Below are positions 45,311-56,248 of a stretch of DNA of 64,000 nucleotides, piece by piece (within the stretch, counting starts at the first letter, position 1; each line of letters starts with the position of its first letter). The DNA is from Lunularia cruciata (Eukaryota > Streptophyta > Marchantiopsida > Lunulariales > Lunulariaceae). The notes under the pieces are model-generated. The model saw only the letters and a list, made by a program, of their open reading frames with translations. It was not told the DNA's origin and ran no database searches. Made by a program: the position numbers and the translations under genes. The stretch covers positions 992,001 to 1,056,000 of the forward strand of contig OX419763.1 in the NCBI GenBank assembly GCA_948567375.1, given 5' to 3'.

Positions 45311-46092
45311 TAACAAACTTGAGATTTGAAGAAGTAGATATGAAGAGGTGCATTGTCATTTCAGATTTGCATGTTGGTGAGTTGTAGAACGGTATAGTTG
45401 TTAGTTAATTGTTAGTGCTTGACCTATTGAAAAGAGGCATTTGTAGAGTGTTGTTATTTAGTATTCATAATTTCTGAAGATAGATAAAGCAAAGTGTTGT
45501 ATCTTAGTGCTCGTTGCTTAAGCTTAATTCCAAGTATCAAGTTTTTGTTTGTGTTTGTGAGTGCTTGAAGAAATTTGAAGTGCAACTTAGTGTGCTTGTT
45601 GGATGTTGGATTCTGTAGCCTTGATCTTCATTCTATATGATTGAAGTGTGATTGAAGCAATGCCTTGATAGATCTAAGAGGAATTGTAGTGTTGGTAGTA
45701 TTTTGCATTTGTGGGTGCAACATGAGTTTGACGTGAAGCAATTTTGATCAAGGAAGTTGTGCCTTTAGTGGAGGGATGGAATGCAATTTTGAGACAAAGT
45801 CATTTATGGTGAAGTAGCCATCTTCAAGAGAAATTGAATCATCACAATTGAAGTTGGATTGGAAATATTGGATAGTATTGTGATTATGGAGTGTTAATTC
45901 ATGAGGAGTCTATGATCTATGCTTGTTACTCTCTTCTAGGTGTGGTTTCTACCTAAGAGATTAAAGACACAACCAAGAAGAACTGAATTGTAACATCTTA
46001 CTTTGTGTTTGATCATTTCTAACTTGTGTCTTTGTCGGAACAAAATATATTTACTTGATTACCACAAAAGTGATACCTGTTGGGTTGTCATA

Positions 46093-47470
46093 GTTCCTTT
46101 CAGCTTCTATGCTCAGCATCACCCTCATTCTCCCAAAAATCTCTCTTAATGATTTTGATGTATAACCCCAAGAGTGTTCTACCTTCAACTCCTCATGATA
46201 CATCTTCAACTTGCCTTCATACTCAACTGCCAACATCTTCTTCTCTTCTGCATACTAGGCAATCTAACTTTCAACACTTCTTACTGGACCTCATAATCTT
46301 TCTTCTTCTTGGTGTCAAATCATCATTTCTCACTGGCATGCTTGATCCTTCTCTCTTGTGCTCTTCTTCAAACTTTCTAACTCTTGCTCCATCACTGATG
46401 CAGTTGCCTTCACGTGTATTACTTTGATGCAAGCTTCTCCTACCTCACTTTTCATCTTCTTGACTACTAATTTTTGGTTCTTCAACTCTTTGGCTTGATA
46501 GTCTAGCTCTCTTCCTCACCTCTCAAAACTCTCTTGCATGTTCTCTAACATCTTCTTCATAAAGATTGCCTTCACCTAAAGTTTTTTGGCTTCTTCTTTG
46601 CGTTAACCTTGCCTTCAATTTGCATGTTTCTTTGAGTAGATACTTCATCACCTACAACTCATTCTTCACCTCCTGATTATCTTTTTGTATCACATCCTTC
46701 TTTTCTTTAACTATAGCAAGAATAGACACACAAGTGTTGACAAGTACTCCACTCCATCAAAGTCTTCTGCTCCTTCTTGGTCTTTATACTTGGACTCCAT
46801 TGGTGCTTCTTCAATAGGGGCTTTACCCCAAAGTCATGATCTTTACACCTTCAAAGTCATCTCTTCCAAGCTCTCTTCTTCTACCTTCACTCTCTTGGAC
46901 TTGCAGATGGAGCCTAGATTGATCTCTTTGACCTCACTCCCTTCTGGACCACCTTCTTTGGCTCTTCATCCATCTTTGCCATAGACAACTCCAAACAAGG
47001 AGCATCTTTTCCTTCCATATGATCAATTGCTGCATGGAACTCCTCATCATCTTCCCCCATCCTTGCATCAACTGATTACTGGACTTCATCCACATCTTCA
47101 CTATCATTGCTAGACTCCTTGCTTTGCAATGTGAGTTCTTATTATTTTAAGTCCTCTTTCTTTGACTCCATCTCCCCTTTAGACTCTATTCCCAAAGATT
47201 GGTCAATCATTGCTTCCTTTCCCAAGACTAACTTCCAATCCAACTCGGTCCATTGAGCCAGATTCCCTTTCTTCCCCATTACTTCAAGGCCTTCCTCACA
47301 ATTACTATAGCTATCTTGGCCATGAAACTTGGAAAACTAACATTCCAATTCTAGGACAAGAACGTAATACAAAGTCTACTCAAGATTTCAATTTGTGTTA
47401 CTACATTTAATCACCAAATTTCAAGGCTCCTCACTACAAGTGAGTTCTTCTTGCTCTTCCTTGCCATTAT
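46093..47470 (-). pseudogene. LTR-encoded coiled-coil protein gene fragment, copy H
   Basis: Minus-strand remnant of the LTR gene. The Asp-Trp-Lys-Leu-Val-Leu-Gly region lies near 47215-47260. Most of the conserved N-terminal region is deleted, and the acidic stretch (near 47000-47170) and coiled coil (46970-46100) are broken by many stops. Truncated at 46093. Confidence 0.55.
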
Positions 47471-48037
47471 CTGCTCACAAGTTCTTCTAAGTTGGATGAT
47501 TATCCCCTCTCTTGGATGCAGCACTCTAATCCCTTCTGAATTTTGGAAAATTCACTCTCAATTGGCTTCATGACTCTCATTATTGTAAGATAACTACTCA
47601 GAGGAACAAAATATCTTCTTGACATTTATGATACCCCTTGGTGTAGTCTTAGTTGTAAGTGCTTTGAGACAAAGTCATTCTTTAGTCATTTGCTAAATTG
47701 ACTCTCACTTCTTTTGTGTTTTTTCTTGTCACTCTCAAAGCATTTTTCTCTTGCCTCAACCACTTCTTTAATTGTACTTTCTTGGCTTTCACCAAAGAAA
47801 AGTTGTTGCAACATCTTGTATTAGGCTGAACTTACCGCTCAAAAGACACCCTTCTTCAGATTGCGTCCTTTGTAAATTTCCTCCAAGTACTTCCTCATCT
47901 AACCCAAAGTTGACTTCTTTAGGTTTACTCTGCACACACATAAGTCCATTCTTTTCTTCTTCCTTTGGCTGCAAGTTGGTTTCCACAATGCACTTCTTAT
48001 GAAAAACTCATCAAAACAAAAGAATGTGGGTACCACA
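46093..48037 (-). repeat. Giant LTR fragment H
   Basis: A minus-strand LTR with an intact outer start (GGGTACCACA ending at 48037, next to LINE sequence) but cut at 46093 against the end of D's 3' LTR. It contains the 5' non-coding part and the 5' two-thirds of the LTR gene. Confidence 0.7.
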
Positions 48038-48195
48038 ATGTACTTTGAGCAGAGTTGAGGATGAGCACCATATGTTTGATGAGTGCCCTTGTTACTAGCA
48101 GATTAGAGTTAACATCAAATTAGTTGTAGTAATTTCTCAACTCTCTTATAGAATGAAGGTTTAGCGTTAGGGAAGAATGTGAACAATGAAATATA
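48038..48195 (+). pseudogene. LINE fragment, near-3' coding region
   Basis: Reverse-complement match to 6740-6870: sequence corresponding to the 'gagcaaagttgaggatgagcacc' region downstream of the RT palm. It leads into the inverted repeat of LINE tails. Confidence 0.55.
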
Positions 48196-48547
48196 AAGCC
48201 CAAAAGACCCAAAGAGTCAAAAGGCTGAAAATGCAATGCAAAACACATGACATGTGACCCTAGGTAAGAGCCTAGGGCACCTAACCAATTTGTTCAAATT
48301 GGTCCAATGTAAACTAATCTCCGTCATATACTTCTCTAATGCTAAAGATTCAATCTATAAGGAGGTACACAACCTAGGTGCACAACCTAAGGGAAGTATA
48401 CAACCAAGATTAGTTTACGTTGGACCAGTTTGTTACAGATTGGTCAAATGTTCTAAGCTCTTGCCTAGGCTCACATTTCATGTGTTTTGTAATGTGTTTT
48501 CAACCTTTTGACTCTTTTGGGCTTTATATTTTGTTGTTGTTGTTTTT
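48196..48547. repeat. Inverted repeat of two LINE 3' tails
   Basis: Arm one (about 48196-48345) and arm two (about 48391-48533) are reverse complements with scattered mismatches. Both contain the segment around 'agtcaaaaggctgaaaa' and the 'ggtccaatgtaaactaatct' segment. The spacer is about 45 bp. Arm two runs plus-strand into TATTTTGTTGTTGTTG and a T run (48525-48557), which looks like a LINE 3' tail. Confidence 0.7.
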
Positions 48548-49206
48548 TTTTTTTTTCATATGGTTTGCTAATGCTAAAGCTTCAATCTTTAAGAGAGTTG
48601 AGATATCACTTCAACTAATTTGATGTCTAACTCTGATCTGTTGGTAACTAGAGCACTCAAAAAAGACATGGTGCTCATCCCTCAACTTTGCTCATAGTAC
48701 ACAATATGCAAAGTTGCACAAAGTGTTGTATATGCTCCCAATGTCCTTGTTCTACTTCTAGTCTATATGAGAGCTAGTTTTATATTGAGAACTCCTACCA
48801 AAAGCAAAGTAAGAACTGCTCCTCTTGTAGTGCAATAAGCTTCAATCTCCAATGTCATTTAGAAACATTCTACCTTGTGGCCCATGCAATCAGATCTGTA
48901 TACCAACCAATAGATAGAGTAGCAGACTTGGTAAGGAAGTCTCTCATGCTCCATGGACCTCACCCGAGTGGTATATGTGAGAGCTAAAAAAAAAGCTTCA
49001 GCCTTAAGAGGCAAAAACCCTATTTCAGCAAGCAACAATATATAAGGAGTTTGAGTCCTCACTCCAAGTTCATCACACAAAAGTAGTTTCAAGACTTTCT
49101 CCACCTTTTGCCACTATGTCTTCTTAGTACTTGGACCCCAAATCTGAGCACCATAGAGAACCACTGGCTGTACAAGAGATCTTAATAACACCTTCTTCAA
49201 CTCCTA
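48548..49206 (-). pseudogene. LINE fragment, C-terminal RT region
   Basis: Aligns with 6740-7500 and 50800-51180 on the same strand. Fragments of a reading frame are visible at 49104-48859 (Leu-Leu-Leu-Cys-Asp-Glu-Leu-Gly-Val-Arg-Thr). It stops abruptly at 49206, where plus-strand LINE sequence begins. Confidence 0.7.
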
Positions 49207-50797
49207 TGTGAAGGAGGCTCAAGAAGCCGGTATTGTTGCATTCTTGAGAGATAATAGAGCTCTATGGAGTGGAGTTCTGATTTTCAACAACTTAATGATC
49301 AGTTGGTTGAACTTCCTCAATCTACATCAACAACTTTGTTTCCACGAGGTTCTCACAGGAAGAGACTTGGTCCCCCTTGCAATAGGTGGTTTGATGTTGA
49401 TTGTAAAATGGTAAGGATCAAAGCTATGGATAGGTCTCTTGATCAGATTGCACAAAATCAAGCTTTTGTCTCTTATAGAAAGTTGGTGAAGTGCAAGAAG
49501 CGGGCATTCTTGAGACTCAAGGGGGTTGAGTTGAGCATTGAATTGAGGAGCAATCCCAAGGCTTTCTGGAAGAAGGTAACCATAAGATCTCTATCTCCAT
49601 TGCTGGACCTGAATGAGCTTTGTGAATATGTGAAGGACCTGTACTTTTTCCCCGATGCTCCAAGCATGGCACCTTGCCTTGGATCTGCTCTCACCATCTC
49701 TGAAGCTAATGTCAAGTACCAATTGAAGAAGCTGGCCAATGGTAAGGCTGAAGACCTTGATGGAGTATGTGTTGAACTACTTAAGTGGGGTGGTAGCCAT
49801 CTGATTCCAGTACTCACTTCTCATTTGAATGAGGCAATCAGGTGTGGCTTTCCTGATAGAGGGTGCTTCAAGAAGGTAGTTCCTATTCACAAATCTGGCC
49901 AGAGAGATGTTGTCACCAATTACCATACCATCTAGTGGGTAGTATCTTCGCTAAGTTGTACGGTTGAATTTTGGAGTCTAGGTTGAGTACTTGGGTTGAA
50001 AAGTACAAAATTTGAGCTAAGTGCCAAGCTGGTTTCAGATCAGGCTTTAGTACTTTGGATCATCTATTGGTACTCCATGTTTTGTGGTGGAAATCTAAGG
50101 GTGTTGGGAGAGCTCTCTATATTGCATTTATTGATTTCAAGAAGGCCTTGATAAGGTGCTTAGGAAATCACTAAGTGAAAGACTCATTGAAGTTGGTGTT
50201 TCAGCGGATCTGATTGGTGCTATCTCTAGACTCTATGAGAAAGTGGTTGTGAGACTTTCATCTTTGAGCTCTCAAGATGTCCTTAGCACGATGGGTGTGA
50301 TTCAAGGCTGCTCTCTATCTCCAACTCTGTTTGGAATCTTCATCAATGATCTGGAGAGACTACTCATGGAAGCTGGAGCTACTGGTGTATAGGTTGGCTC
50401 TTTGATGATACGTGCACTCCTTTATGCAGTGCTTCTCTCCACAAATCCAAAGAGTTTACAGAAGCTGTTAGATTCTCTTCTCTTATTTTGCAATCAAACA
50501 AAGATGGAAGTGAATCTTGACAAGTCCAAGGTGATGGTGGTGGGTTCTAAAGGTGTCAACCCTTTCTTTTTTTATGGAAAGCAATTGCAGCAGGTTTCTT
50601 CTTATAAGTACTTGGGCCTTGAGTTTCTTCATGACTATAGTTGGTCTACTTGTGTGAAAATGAGAATCAATACAGGGTTTAAACTTGGGGCGAGGACTCA
50701 AACTCCCTATGTATTGCTGCTTTCTGAAATAGGGTTTTTGCCTCTTGAGGCTGAAGCTTTTTTTTTAGCTCTCACATATGCCACTAAGGTTTAAACC
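49207..50797 (+). pseudogene. LINE reverse transcriptase, plus-strand copy
   Basis: Non-LTR retrotransposon ORF2 fragment; the RT copies RNA at a nicked chromosomal target. It begins with the linker 'KEAQ..FLRDN' that precedes the endonuclease in the LINE at 59.9 kb, then an internal deletion removes the endonuclease and joins straight to the RT N-terminus. 49264-49935 is open (223 residues) with Gly-Lys-Ala...Asp-Gly-Val and Pro-Ile-His-Lys-Ser-Gly. After stops, 50156-50392 holds the Gln-Gly-Cys-Ser-Leu-Ser-Pro-Thr-Leu-Phe motif and Phe-Ile-Asn-Asp-Leu. The following Tyr/Phe-Ala-Asp-Asp catalytic box is unrecognisable near 50395-50415. 50402-50794 continues with Asp-Lys-Ser-Lys and Tyr-Leu-Gly-Leu. 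Dead. Confidence 0.82.
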
Positions 50798-50799
50798 CT

Positions 50800-51448
50800 A
50801 AACATTCCACCTTGTGGCCCATGCAATCAGATCTATATACCAACCAATAGATAGAGTGGCACAAAAAGCTTGGTAGGGAAGTCTCTCATGCTCCATAGAC
50901 CTCACCTTAGTGGCATATGTGAGAGCTAAGAACAAAGCTTCAGCCTCAAGGGGTAAAAAACTTGTTTCAGCAAGTAGCAATACATAATGGGTTGAGTCCT
51001 CACTCCAAGTTCATCACACAAAAATAGTTTCTGAACTTTCTTCACCTTTTGCCACCATGTCTTCTTAGTACCTGGACCCCAAATTTGAGCACCATAGAGA
51101 ACCACTGGTTGCACAAGAGATCTGAACAGCACCTTCTTCAACTCCCATGTGGTAAGATGAGCAAGTCTAGAGCAATTCATAAGTGAATACAAAGCTCTAA
51201 ATCCTGCATTGATTCTCATCTTCACACAAGTAGACCAGCTATAGTCATGAGAAAACTCAAGGCCTAAGTACTTATAAGAAGAAACTTGCTCCAAACGCTG
51301 TCCATCAAACAAGAAAGGTGTGACACCTTTGGAACCCACCACAATCACCTTGGACTTGTCAAGGTTCACCTCCATCTTTGTTTCATTGCAAAACAAGAGA
51401 AGAGAATCCAACAACTTCTGTAAACTCTATGGATTGGTAGAGAGGAGT
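50800..51448 (-). pseudogene. LINE fragment, C-terminal RT region, second minus copy
   Basis: Open at 51414-50926 (162 residues): Asn-Leu-Asp-Lys-Ser-Lys, Tyr-Lys-Tyr-Leu-Gly-Leu-Glu, and the Cys-Asp-Glu-Leu-Gly-Val-Arg segment. It faces the plus-strand LINE head-on at about 50800 and is cut at 51448 by the LTR of family P. Confidence 0.75.
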
Positions 51449-52137
51449 TGTCATGCGTATATACATCACTACACAACATACATTTCTGTCAACATCATAC
51501 ACTATAGAAGCACAACTCACACATAAGTCATACATAGACTCTAAAGTGCCACAATAATCAGATTGCTTACCACTCTCAACTCAACTCAACTCAGATCAGT
51601 ACTTGACCTGTCACTCTATAAACAACCAACAACTGGGCCTTGATTACAGTCAAGCCACACCCACTGAAGCATAGAGAATCCAGGTGATGCTTGCCCGCCT
51701 CTGTCCACCATAGCCAGGAACTCGAAGGCTCAACATCAGAGAAGTGAGCTCTTTGAAGCTCACTTTGAAACTATACCCCCTAGACTCGAGCTAGCTTTGA
51801 AACCCTAATGGTCCCACTAATAGCACACTCAATGGTGCAAATGGTGCAAAGTGACGATGAGCCCCACCGTGAAGTCAGTACTCCGAACACAAAATCTAAC
51901 CATCGGAAAGTAGTCTTTGAGAAACTGCTGAAATAACTCTAACTACTATCACTAGAACTTTAGTGTCCGAGCATCTTGATGCAGCACTACAAATGGCATG
52001 AGAGCTGTCGTGCATATATACATTGCTACACAATGTATATATGCACACATATATCGCTATCAACATCGCTATCAACATCATACACTATAGAAGCACAACT
52101 CACACATAAGTCATACATAGACTCTAAAGTGCCACAA
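51449..52137 (-). repeat. LTR region of family P (about 689 bp) with direct repeats at both ends
   Basis: The plus strand starts TGTCATGCGTATATAC and ends AGTGCCACA, so on the minus strand it is TGTGGCACTTT ... GCATGACA. About 100-125 bp at each end (51449-51547 and 52013-52137) are direct copies of each other, separated by about 465 bp. It is either one LTR with internal repeats or two short LTRs flanking a remnant. A related fragment is at 5257-5809. An internal pentanucleotide repeat (CTCAA)n lies near 51578-51597. Confidence 0.65.
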
Positions 52138-52152
52138 TCGCCCCCCTAGCTG
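52138..52152 (-). other. Polypurine tract of family P
   Basis: On the minus strand CCAGCTAGGGGGGCGA precedes the LTR start TGTGGCAC, the usual position of the plus-strand primer of an LTR retrotransposon. Confidence 0.5.
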
Positions 52153-52305
52153 GCGGTTAGGTCCCTCTAACTCCAGATAGCCATCTACTCTAAGTAAATG
52201 GTATACCCTCTAATGGGTAAAGATTAGGAGGCCAGGTGCTATGGAGCCCCATTGTTAGTCGCCTGTCTGTAATCTATACCATATAAAGAATGAACTAGCT
52301 ATAGG

Positions 52306-52455
52306 TCAAGTACATCTAGGACATAACCACTGTCCTTGAGGAACCACCGTGAGGGGAGGAGTCATACATGCCATATGCCATCCTCTCGAACAGCAATCAC
52401 ACACTACATAGTAGCAGCTCCACCAGAAGAGCCACATAACATATAGCTCAAGCCT
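52306..52455 (-). other. PHD-finger-like domain at the end of the family P polyprotein
   Basis: The ligand series is Tyr-Met-Leu-Cys (first Cys lost to Tyr by one transition) near 52444-52433, then in the next frame Cys-Asp-Cys-Cys, Trp-His-Met-Ala-Cys and Trp-Leu-Cys-Pro-Arg-Cys just before the stop. This is the C4-H-C3 spacing of a PHD finger, including the Trp two residues before the final Cys pair. PHD fingers usually read histone H3 tails. A role in targeting integration is inferred from position. Confidence 0.7.
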
Positions 52456-53882
52456 GCACTTACAAGTGCCAAGCTTGGGTCCATAGTACCATCAATGTTT
52501 GGAAGGTGGTATGGCACACAATTGCACACATGATCCTTCCAAACAACACCATCATGTCCTTCTAACACAAGGACTCCAGATGGCAAAACCTCACGCACTC
52601 TCAAGATAGTGCAGCCAGTAGAAACATCAAGTGCCATCGATGTTGTCTGCAGTAGATATACATTGTCGCTTGGATGAAATCGATGGATCAAGGGTCTATA
52701 ATCTCCTCCTCGAATTGTAACATAGCGTAAAGTATCTCTATGTTGAGCAATCGCCAAGTTCTCAAAAGCCATCGGCATCACTCTCTAAAAGATCTCTGCC
52801 CGCTGAGAACATGCGCTCATCCATACATGAGGGTCATCCAAGTCCAAAACTACATTAGCATCTCGACAAATGGCTGCAGGTAAATCTGGATCTCGTCCAT
52901 GGAGTAGAAAGTATGGAGAGAAGGATGCTAAGGAGGCTTGCCAGCTGAACCGATAGCCCATGGCCAACCAAGGTAATTAGAGATCCCTATCTCCCAAGTG
53001 GTCTCTCTGCAAACCATACTTTTGCAATCTTCTCTTCACCGTCTGAACCACTCTCTTTGCTAATCCGTTTGCCTCAGGGTGATCTCGAGATGTAGTACGA
53101 TGATCAATCAAAGCCTTGTCACACAAGACCTGAAACTCCCCCAAGAACTCTGTACCCTGATCAGTCAAAACCTCAGCTGGTGCACCAAAATGACTAAGAA
53201 CTCGATCCAGGAACGAGTAAGCTGTCCCTTCACTAGACTTGTCAGGAAGTGTCACCAACTCAATCCACTTAGAGAAGTGCTCCACCATCACCAAAACATA
53301 CTGATGATGTCTCACAGTCAGCGGTAAAGGTCCGGCAAAGTCCAAACTCCAACGGTAACCCAATCCCATGATAGGTAATGGGTGTAACTGTGGCGTAGGA
53401 GCATTGAATAATGCTCTAACTCGGTCACAAACCACACATCTGGCAACAAACTGCTGTACCTCGGTCTGCATACCGTGCCACCAATAATGACTCTGGAGTA
53501 AGCTATACGTACGCTTTACTCCAAAATGTCCTAGCTCCTTATGAGCATGACAGACCAACTGTGGTCTTTGAGATGGAAGTGGTATTACTTGCACTCTACC
53601 ATCCTCCCATACACGCAAAAGATGTCTACCCTCCAATCTGAACCGTCTGGCTCGCTGAAGAACATGGTCTCTCTCCTTGGCCCCAACTGTGCCACCCACA
53701 ATACCAGTGCAAAGATAGTCCATCACTAAGATATCATCATGAATGTCTTGCTGAACTGTACCAATATCTTCACTCTCTGGATCTGTGACCTCAATAACTC
53801 CTCCTATATGCGCTGAGAGAGATACCACCAAAGCCTCTACAAATAAACACAAAAAGGCCGATGCATGCCAACTTGGCACCAT
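52306..53882 (-). pseudogene. Integrase of family P with a C-terminal PHD finger
   Basis: Inserts element cDNA. In the 301-residue open frame 53882-52977: zinc region with His114, His119, Cys149 and Cys152; catalytic Asp181 (Leu-Asp-Phe-Ala-Gly-Pro) and Asp241 (Leu-Thr-Asp-Gln-Gly-Thr-Glu). Position 276, where Glu is required (35 residues between), is Lys, from one G-to-A change. The frame continues past stops at about 52974 and 52784 through Leu-Leu-His-Gly-Arg-Asp-Pro, Leu-Pro-Ser-Gly-Val-Leu-Val-Leu-Glu-Gly and Cys-Val-Pro-Tyr-His-Leu-Pro-Asn-Ile to about 52404. After a one-base frameshift there, a PHD-finger-like zinc domain follows, to the stop at 52306-52308. Ty3/gypsy, not a chromodomain type. 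Confidence 0.85.
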
Positions 53883-54011
53883 CTCCTCATCTGTCTCACC
53901 ATGCTAACGTGCTCCGGTCTGATCCTGCTGGCTGGGACATGGGTTTCTACTCAACCCATCTGCATCACGGTTCACCACTCCAGGTCTGTGAACAACCGTG
54001 AAATCATACTC

Positions 54012-55300
54012 CTATAAAATCAGAGCCCATTGTGCAAGCTTCCCTAAAAGCTTTTTGGACTCCATCAACCACTTCAGCGGCTTATGATCAATGATGAGAG
54101 TGAGGGGGTTACCAAATAGGTAACATTGGAAATGTGCTACTGCCCAAACTGCTGCCAAACACTCTCCCTCATATGAATTATACTTCGCCTCTGCTGAATT
54201 GTTGGAGCGACTAGCATAGGCCACCACAAACTCCTTCCCCTCATCATCATATTGGGTGAGCACCGCTCCAAGCCCCAACATACTCCAATCAGTGTGAACC
54301 TGAAATGGTCATCCCCTAATCGGTCTCCTCAAAATAGGAGCAGATGTCAACCTCTCCTTGAGCTCTACAAAAGCTCTCTCCTGCTCATCTTCCCAACACC
54401 ACTCCTATGTAAGCTTGGTCAGCTCTGTCAAGGCCTTGGCAATGGCAGTAAATCCTCTAACATAATGGTGATAGAAGTTTGCCAACCCAAGGAATGCTTG
54501 CACTCTACTCACATCCATAGGCCGAGGAATACGTGCAATAGCCTCCACCTTGGTCTGTTGGACACCAAGTCCTCCGGGGTAGATAGTGTGACCCAAATAC
54601 TCAACCTGCTTGTGGAAGAACCTACACTTCCCATGATGTAATTTGAGTCCATCAGATCTCAACCTCTCAAACACCTCCAACAACTGTCTCTCATGCTCCT
54701 CCACAGTAGTGCTATAAACCAAAATGTCATCAATATAGCACTGAGCAAAATCCAATCCAGCTAGGATCCTATCCATGACCCTCTGGAACTCAGCAAGAGC
54801 ATTCTTTAACCCAAATGGTAAGAACCTCCACTAATATAACACATCCTTGCCGTGACGATCAATAGCCCAAAATGCTATCTTGGACTTATCTTCCTTCCTG
54901 ATTGGTTACTGATGATATCCCACTCGAAGATCCAAAGTACTAAAGACCTTTGCATGCCCAATCGCATCAAAAATCTCCTCCGGTGTAGGCATGGCATACC
55001 GATCAGCCTTGGTCTATCGGTTGATAGGATGATAATCTCCACACATCTACCTATCTGTATAGTTGCCATGCATATCCTTCTTGGCTGGCATCACTATCGC
55101 TGATGCATACTGTCCATGTGAAATCTTCACCAAACCAGCCTCAAAAAGGTCACTCCTCCGGCTCTGAATCAATGTCCTCTCCATCTCACTATATCGATAA
55201 GGACGTCAGAAAACTGGTGTGTCACTAGTCAGCTCAATCCGTATACCAGGTCCCTATAGAGCACCCAAATCCTTCATAATGAAGGCAAACAACTCGTGTG
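54012..55300 (-). pseudogene. Reverse transcriptase and RNase H of family P
   Basis: Upstream on the same strand as the integrase. RT (about 55300-54400): Pro-Ala-Lys-Lys-Asp near 55080, Met-Cys-Gly-Asp-Tyr near 55045, Tyr-Ala-Met-Pro-Thr-Pro near 54990, Phe-Leu-Pro-Phe-Gly-Leu-Lys-Asn-Ala near 54810, catalytic Tyr-Ile-Asp-Asp at 54737-54726, Tyr-Leu-Gly-His near 54600, Phe-Leu-Gly-Leu-Ala-Asn-Phe-Tyr near 54490. RNase H is open 54281-54012 (Ala-Tyr-Ala-Ser-Arg, Tyr-Glu-Gly-Glu, Asp-His-Lys-Pro-Leu). 54776-54405, 54281-54012 and the integrase frame share one register, so Pol was a single frame. The N-terminal part has frameshifts and stops. Confidence 0.85.
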
Positions 55301-56248
55301 ACTCCTCAAGAACCTCCAAACCCTCCGTCTTTCCTCTCCAGTAAGCTTGGTCCAAGATCTGGCTCCCAAGTATCCTCTGTAACTAAAGTAAGAGTGGAAG
55401 ACATACTGACAGACTGCTACATTGGGCCCTTGGGAGCAATAGTGTCATGCTCCCGACCACTAGAGGTCCCAACCTCTGTGTGAAAAACTCCCTCCACTCT
55501 GGCTGCAAGCTCCACACATTCTCTGGCTGCATCCCATGTGGACCAAGGGTGTAATCCAAGTAGCCCACGCTCACCTGGATGGACTCCAAGTAGACCACTC
55601 TCCTTAGTAGCTATGAGATGTGTCCCAAGAATACCATGTCCACTCGGTCCATCGCCCCCAGCATGTACCTGAATTGTCTCGATAGGCACAAGGCTTACAA
55701 GTGTCCGAGTGGTGATGCCTATCAAGCGCATCCTACACTGCTCTGCCAAGCCAAGGCTCACAATCCAGGTCAAACAGTTCAGGTCCATAGCCTAACCTAA
55801 CACCTGACACCTAGATGCACCGGTATCACTACTGGAACAGTAGTAATACCGGTGCAAAAACCCATTGCCCGCTCTCTCTCATCAGCATTGTGCTCTACCA
55901 ATTGCTGTAACTGTGAGTCTCAAACAAGTCCAGGTCCTCCCTCTCAAAAAGCATGAGAGCCTAGGAAACTCATGAGTGTGGGAAATGCGGCTCTAGGCTG
56001 TCCAACTAGGTTCACCACTGCCATAGGTGACCTATCAGCCACTACCACTGTCTGATACTGACGCCCAACATCCAAGATATCATCAACAAGAATATGGTCC
56101 AATTGTTGAATCCCATCATAAGCACGCTTTAGAACTCTATGGGTAAGAGGTTTGTCCACCAAAGACGAAGACGATGAGCTTGTGATCCCACTTTGGCTGC
56201 ATCTAACAATATAGTAGGTCCCATCCAAGAATGGACCTGATGTGTACT
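55301..56248 (-). pseudogene. Family P polyprotein upstream of RT (Gag-Pro remnant), truncated
   Basis: Continues the family P coding strand upstream. 56248-55944 is open in the same register as the RT (a Ser-rich stretch, then Leu-Asp-His-Ile-Leu-Val-Asp-Asp, Met-Ala-Val-Val-Asn-Leu). 55788-55417 is open in another frame, probably by chance. I cannot identify the protease active site or a Gag zinc knuckle. The element is cut at 56248 by LTR L, so its N-terminus and 5' LTR are missing. Confidence 0.5.

Larger units (their letters stand above)
38489..46092 (+). repeat. 3' LTR of element D, split by solo LTR G
   Basis: It starts at 38489 right after the polypurine tract, is interrupted after six bases by LTR G, resumes at 42260-42265 (GAAGTACCCACATTTTTTG) and ends TTGTCATA at 46092 (CA decayed to TA). 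About 3.8 kb of LTR sequence with one gene copy. On the right it abuts LTR fragment H. Confidence 0.82.

Noticed and set aside
55417-55788. Retropepsin domain of family P
   Set aside because: The frame is open but shows no Asp-Thr/Ser-Gly core, and it is out of register with RT. The protease could not be located with confidence.
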